6,664 nucleotides of DNA from positions 1-6,664 of the forward strand of contig JAKMFG010000078.1 of assembly GCA_022425565.1 (NCBI GenBank), given 5' to 3'. A program made the translations under genes and the position numbers. Below, one piece after another: positions 6,183 through 6,664 of the stretch. The stretch comes from Alphaproteobacteria bacterium. GTDB lineage: Bacteria > Pseudomonadota > Alphaproteobacteria > Puniceispirillales > Puniceispirillaceae. How positions within the stretch are numbered: position 1 is the stretch's first letter; the number at the start of each line of letters is the position of its first letter. Below the pieces are notes generated by a model. It had not been told where the DNA came from, ran no database searches, and worked only from the letters and a program-made list of their open reading frames with translations.

Positions 6183-6206
6183 TCAAAACAGCCATAACTC
6201 TCTTCG

Positions 6207-6212
6207 AAAGGA
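6207..6212 (+). promoter_or_regulatory. Ribosome binding site of rpsP
   Basis: AAAGGA lies 9 nt before the rpsP ATG at 6222. The 39-bp ffh-rpsP gap shows no terminator or convincing promoter, which is consistent with co-transcription from ffh. Confidence 0.6.
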
Positions 6213-6221
6213 CGAATATTC

Positions 6222-6664
6222 ATGGCTCTCAAGATCAGACTTGCCCGCGGCGGCGCCAAGAAGCGCCCGTTTTACCGTATTGTTGTTGCCGAGGCTGCTG
6301 CCCCGCGTGACGGCCGTTATGTCGAGCGGGTCGGCACCTACAACCCGATGGTGCCGAAAGACCACGACCAGCGCCTGACGCTGAAAGCAGAGCGCATCAC
6401 ATACTGGCTTGGCCAGGGCGCGCAGCCGACCGAGCGTGTGCAGAAGATGCTGGCTGCTGCCGGTCTTGCCGAGGCTCCGGTGATCCGCGAGCAGCCGAAG
6501 AAGTCGGCACCTGGCAGGAAGCGCACCGAGCGCGAGGCCGAGCAAGCTGCAGCCGCAGCGGATGCAGCTGAAGCCGCTGCGGCCGAAGAGGCTGCCGCTG
6601 CCGAAGCCGCTGCCGAAGCCGCTGCTGAGGAGGCCCCGGTTGAAGAGGCACCGGCTGAAGCGGC
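6222..6664 (+). CDS. rpsP: 30S ribosomal protein S16 (3' end off the window)
   Basis: S16 binds 16S rRNA early and is needed for 30S subunit assembly. The first 80 or so residues match the family closely: [20 protein letters not shown], then [14 protein letters not shown] (29-42) and [15 protein letters not shown] (59-73). E. coli S16 ends at 82 residues. Here the frame stays open to the right edge, at least 147 residues, with a basic linker ([13 protein letters not shown], about 93-105) followed by an Ala/Glu-rich tail. Extended S16 proteins are known in alphaproteobacteria. In that class rpsP is usually followed by rimM, trmD and rplS, which would lie beyond the edge. No stop codon is visible. 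Confidence 0.96.
   Translation, partial: MALKIRLARGGAKKRPFYRIVVAEAAAPRDGRYVERVGTYNPMVPKDHDQRLTLKAERITYWLGQGAQPTERVQKMLAAAGLAEAPVIREQPKKSAPGRKRTEREAEQAAAAADAAEAAAAEEAAAAEAAAEAAAEEAPVEEAPAEA
6537..6664 (+). repeat. Low-complexity Ala/Glu repeat in the rpsP tail
   Basis: From about residue 106 the S16 frame is built almost only of GCN (Ala) and GAR (Glu) codons. It includes two exact in-frame copies of GCTGCCGAAGCC (Ala-Ala-Glu-Ala) at 6597-6608 and 6609-6620, and a degenerate third. It then turns to Glu-Glu-Ala-Pro units at the right edge. The encoded segment is acidic and probably helical or disordered. Confidence 0.75.

Noticed and set aside
5666..6259. 197-codon Pro-rich, collagen-like minus-strand frame
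   Set aside because: The repeated PPGIPPGIP pattern is just the reverse complement of the Gly-Met-Pro repeats in ffh.
1..6664. Search for mobile elements, CRISPR arrays, tRNA/rRNA genes, or a novel defence-type system
   Set aside because: Almost all of the window is taken up by recognisable housekeeping genes with ordinary spacing. No terminal inverted repeats, transposase motifs, spaced direct repeats or unknown multi-gene cassette were seen.

Overview
The window looks like a chromosomal housekeeping region of a GC-rich alphaproteobacterium. The gene order supports this: dapF-mtaB-ftsY in one run and ffh-rpsP in another is a familiar alphaproteobacterial arrangement. Ffh has a methionine/glycine-rich tail, FtsY is reduced to its NG core, and S16 carries a long Ala/Glu-rich extension, all of which fit that class. 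I cannot name the genus. The assignment rests on recalled family features, not on a database search.

Layout. Positions 1-521 (+) hold the C-terminal part of an exodeoxyribonuclease III, cut by the left edge. After a 68-bp gap come three tightly packed (+) genes. These are dapF (590-1441, diaminopimelate epimerase), mtaB (1428-2741, a radical-SAM tRNA methylthiotransferase that overlaps dapF by 14 bp) and ftsY (2738-3664, the SRP receptor GTPase, whose ATG overlaps the mtaB stop as ATGA). A convergent gene on the minus strand (3686-4468) encodes a two-helix membrane-anchored DUF218/ElyC-like protein. A 178-bp divergent intergenic region follows. Then come ffh (4647-6182, (+), SRP GTPase) and rpsP (6222 to the right edge, (+), ribosomal protein S16, incomplete).

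How the genes relate. Ffh and FtsY are the two partner GTPases of co-translational membrane targeting. They sit about 1 kb apart on the same strand, separated only by the inverted DUF218 gene. MtaB (tRNA decoding accuracy) and S16 (30S assembly) are also translation-related. DapF supplies meso-diaminopimelate for lysine and peptidoglycan, and the DUF218 protein may also relate to the cell envelope. ExoIII is a DNA repair nuclease with no evident link to the rest.

I found no mobile element, CRISPR array, tRNA, rRNA or defence system, and no credible sign of a previously undescribed system. The points worth a second look are modest. They are the 12-bp tandem repeat building the Ffh Gly/Met tail, the low-complexity S16 tail, a few departures from family motifs (FtsY, MtaB, DapF), a possible leaderless dapF promoter, a hairpin between the convergent genes, and a coding-like short stretch in the divergent intergenic region.
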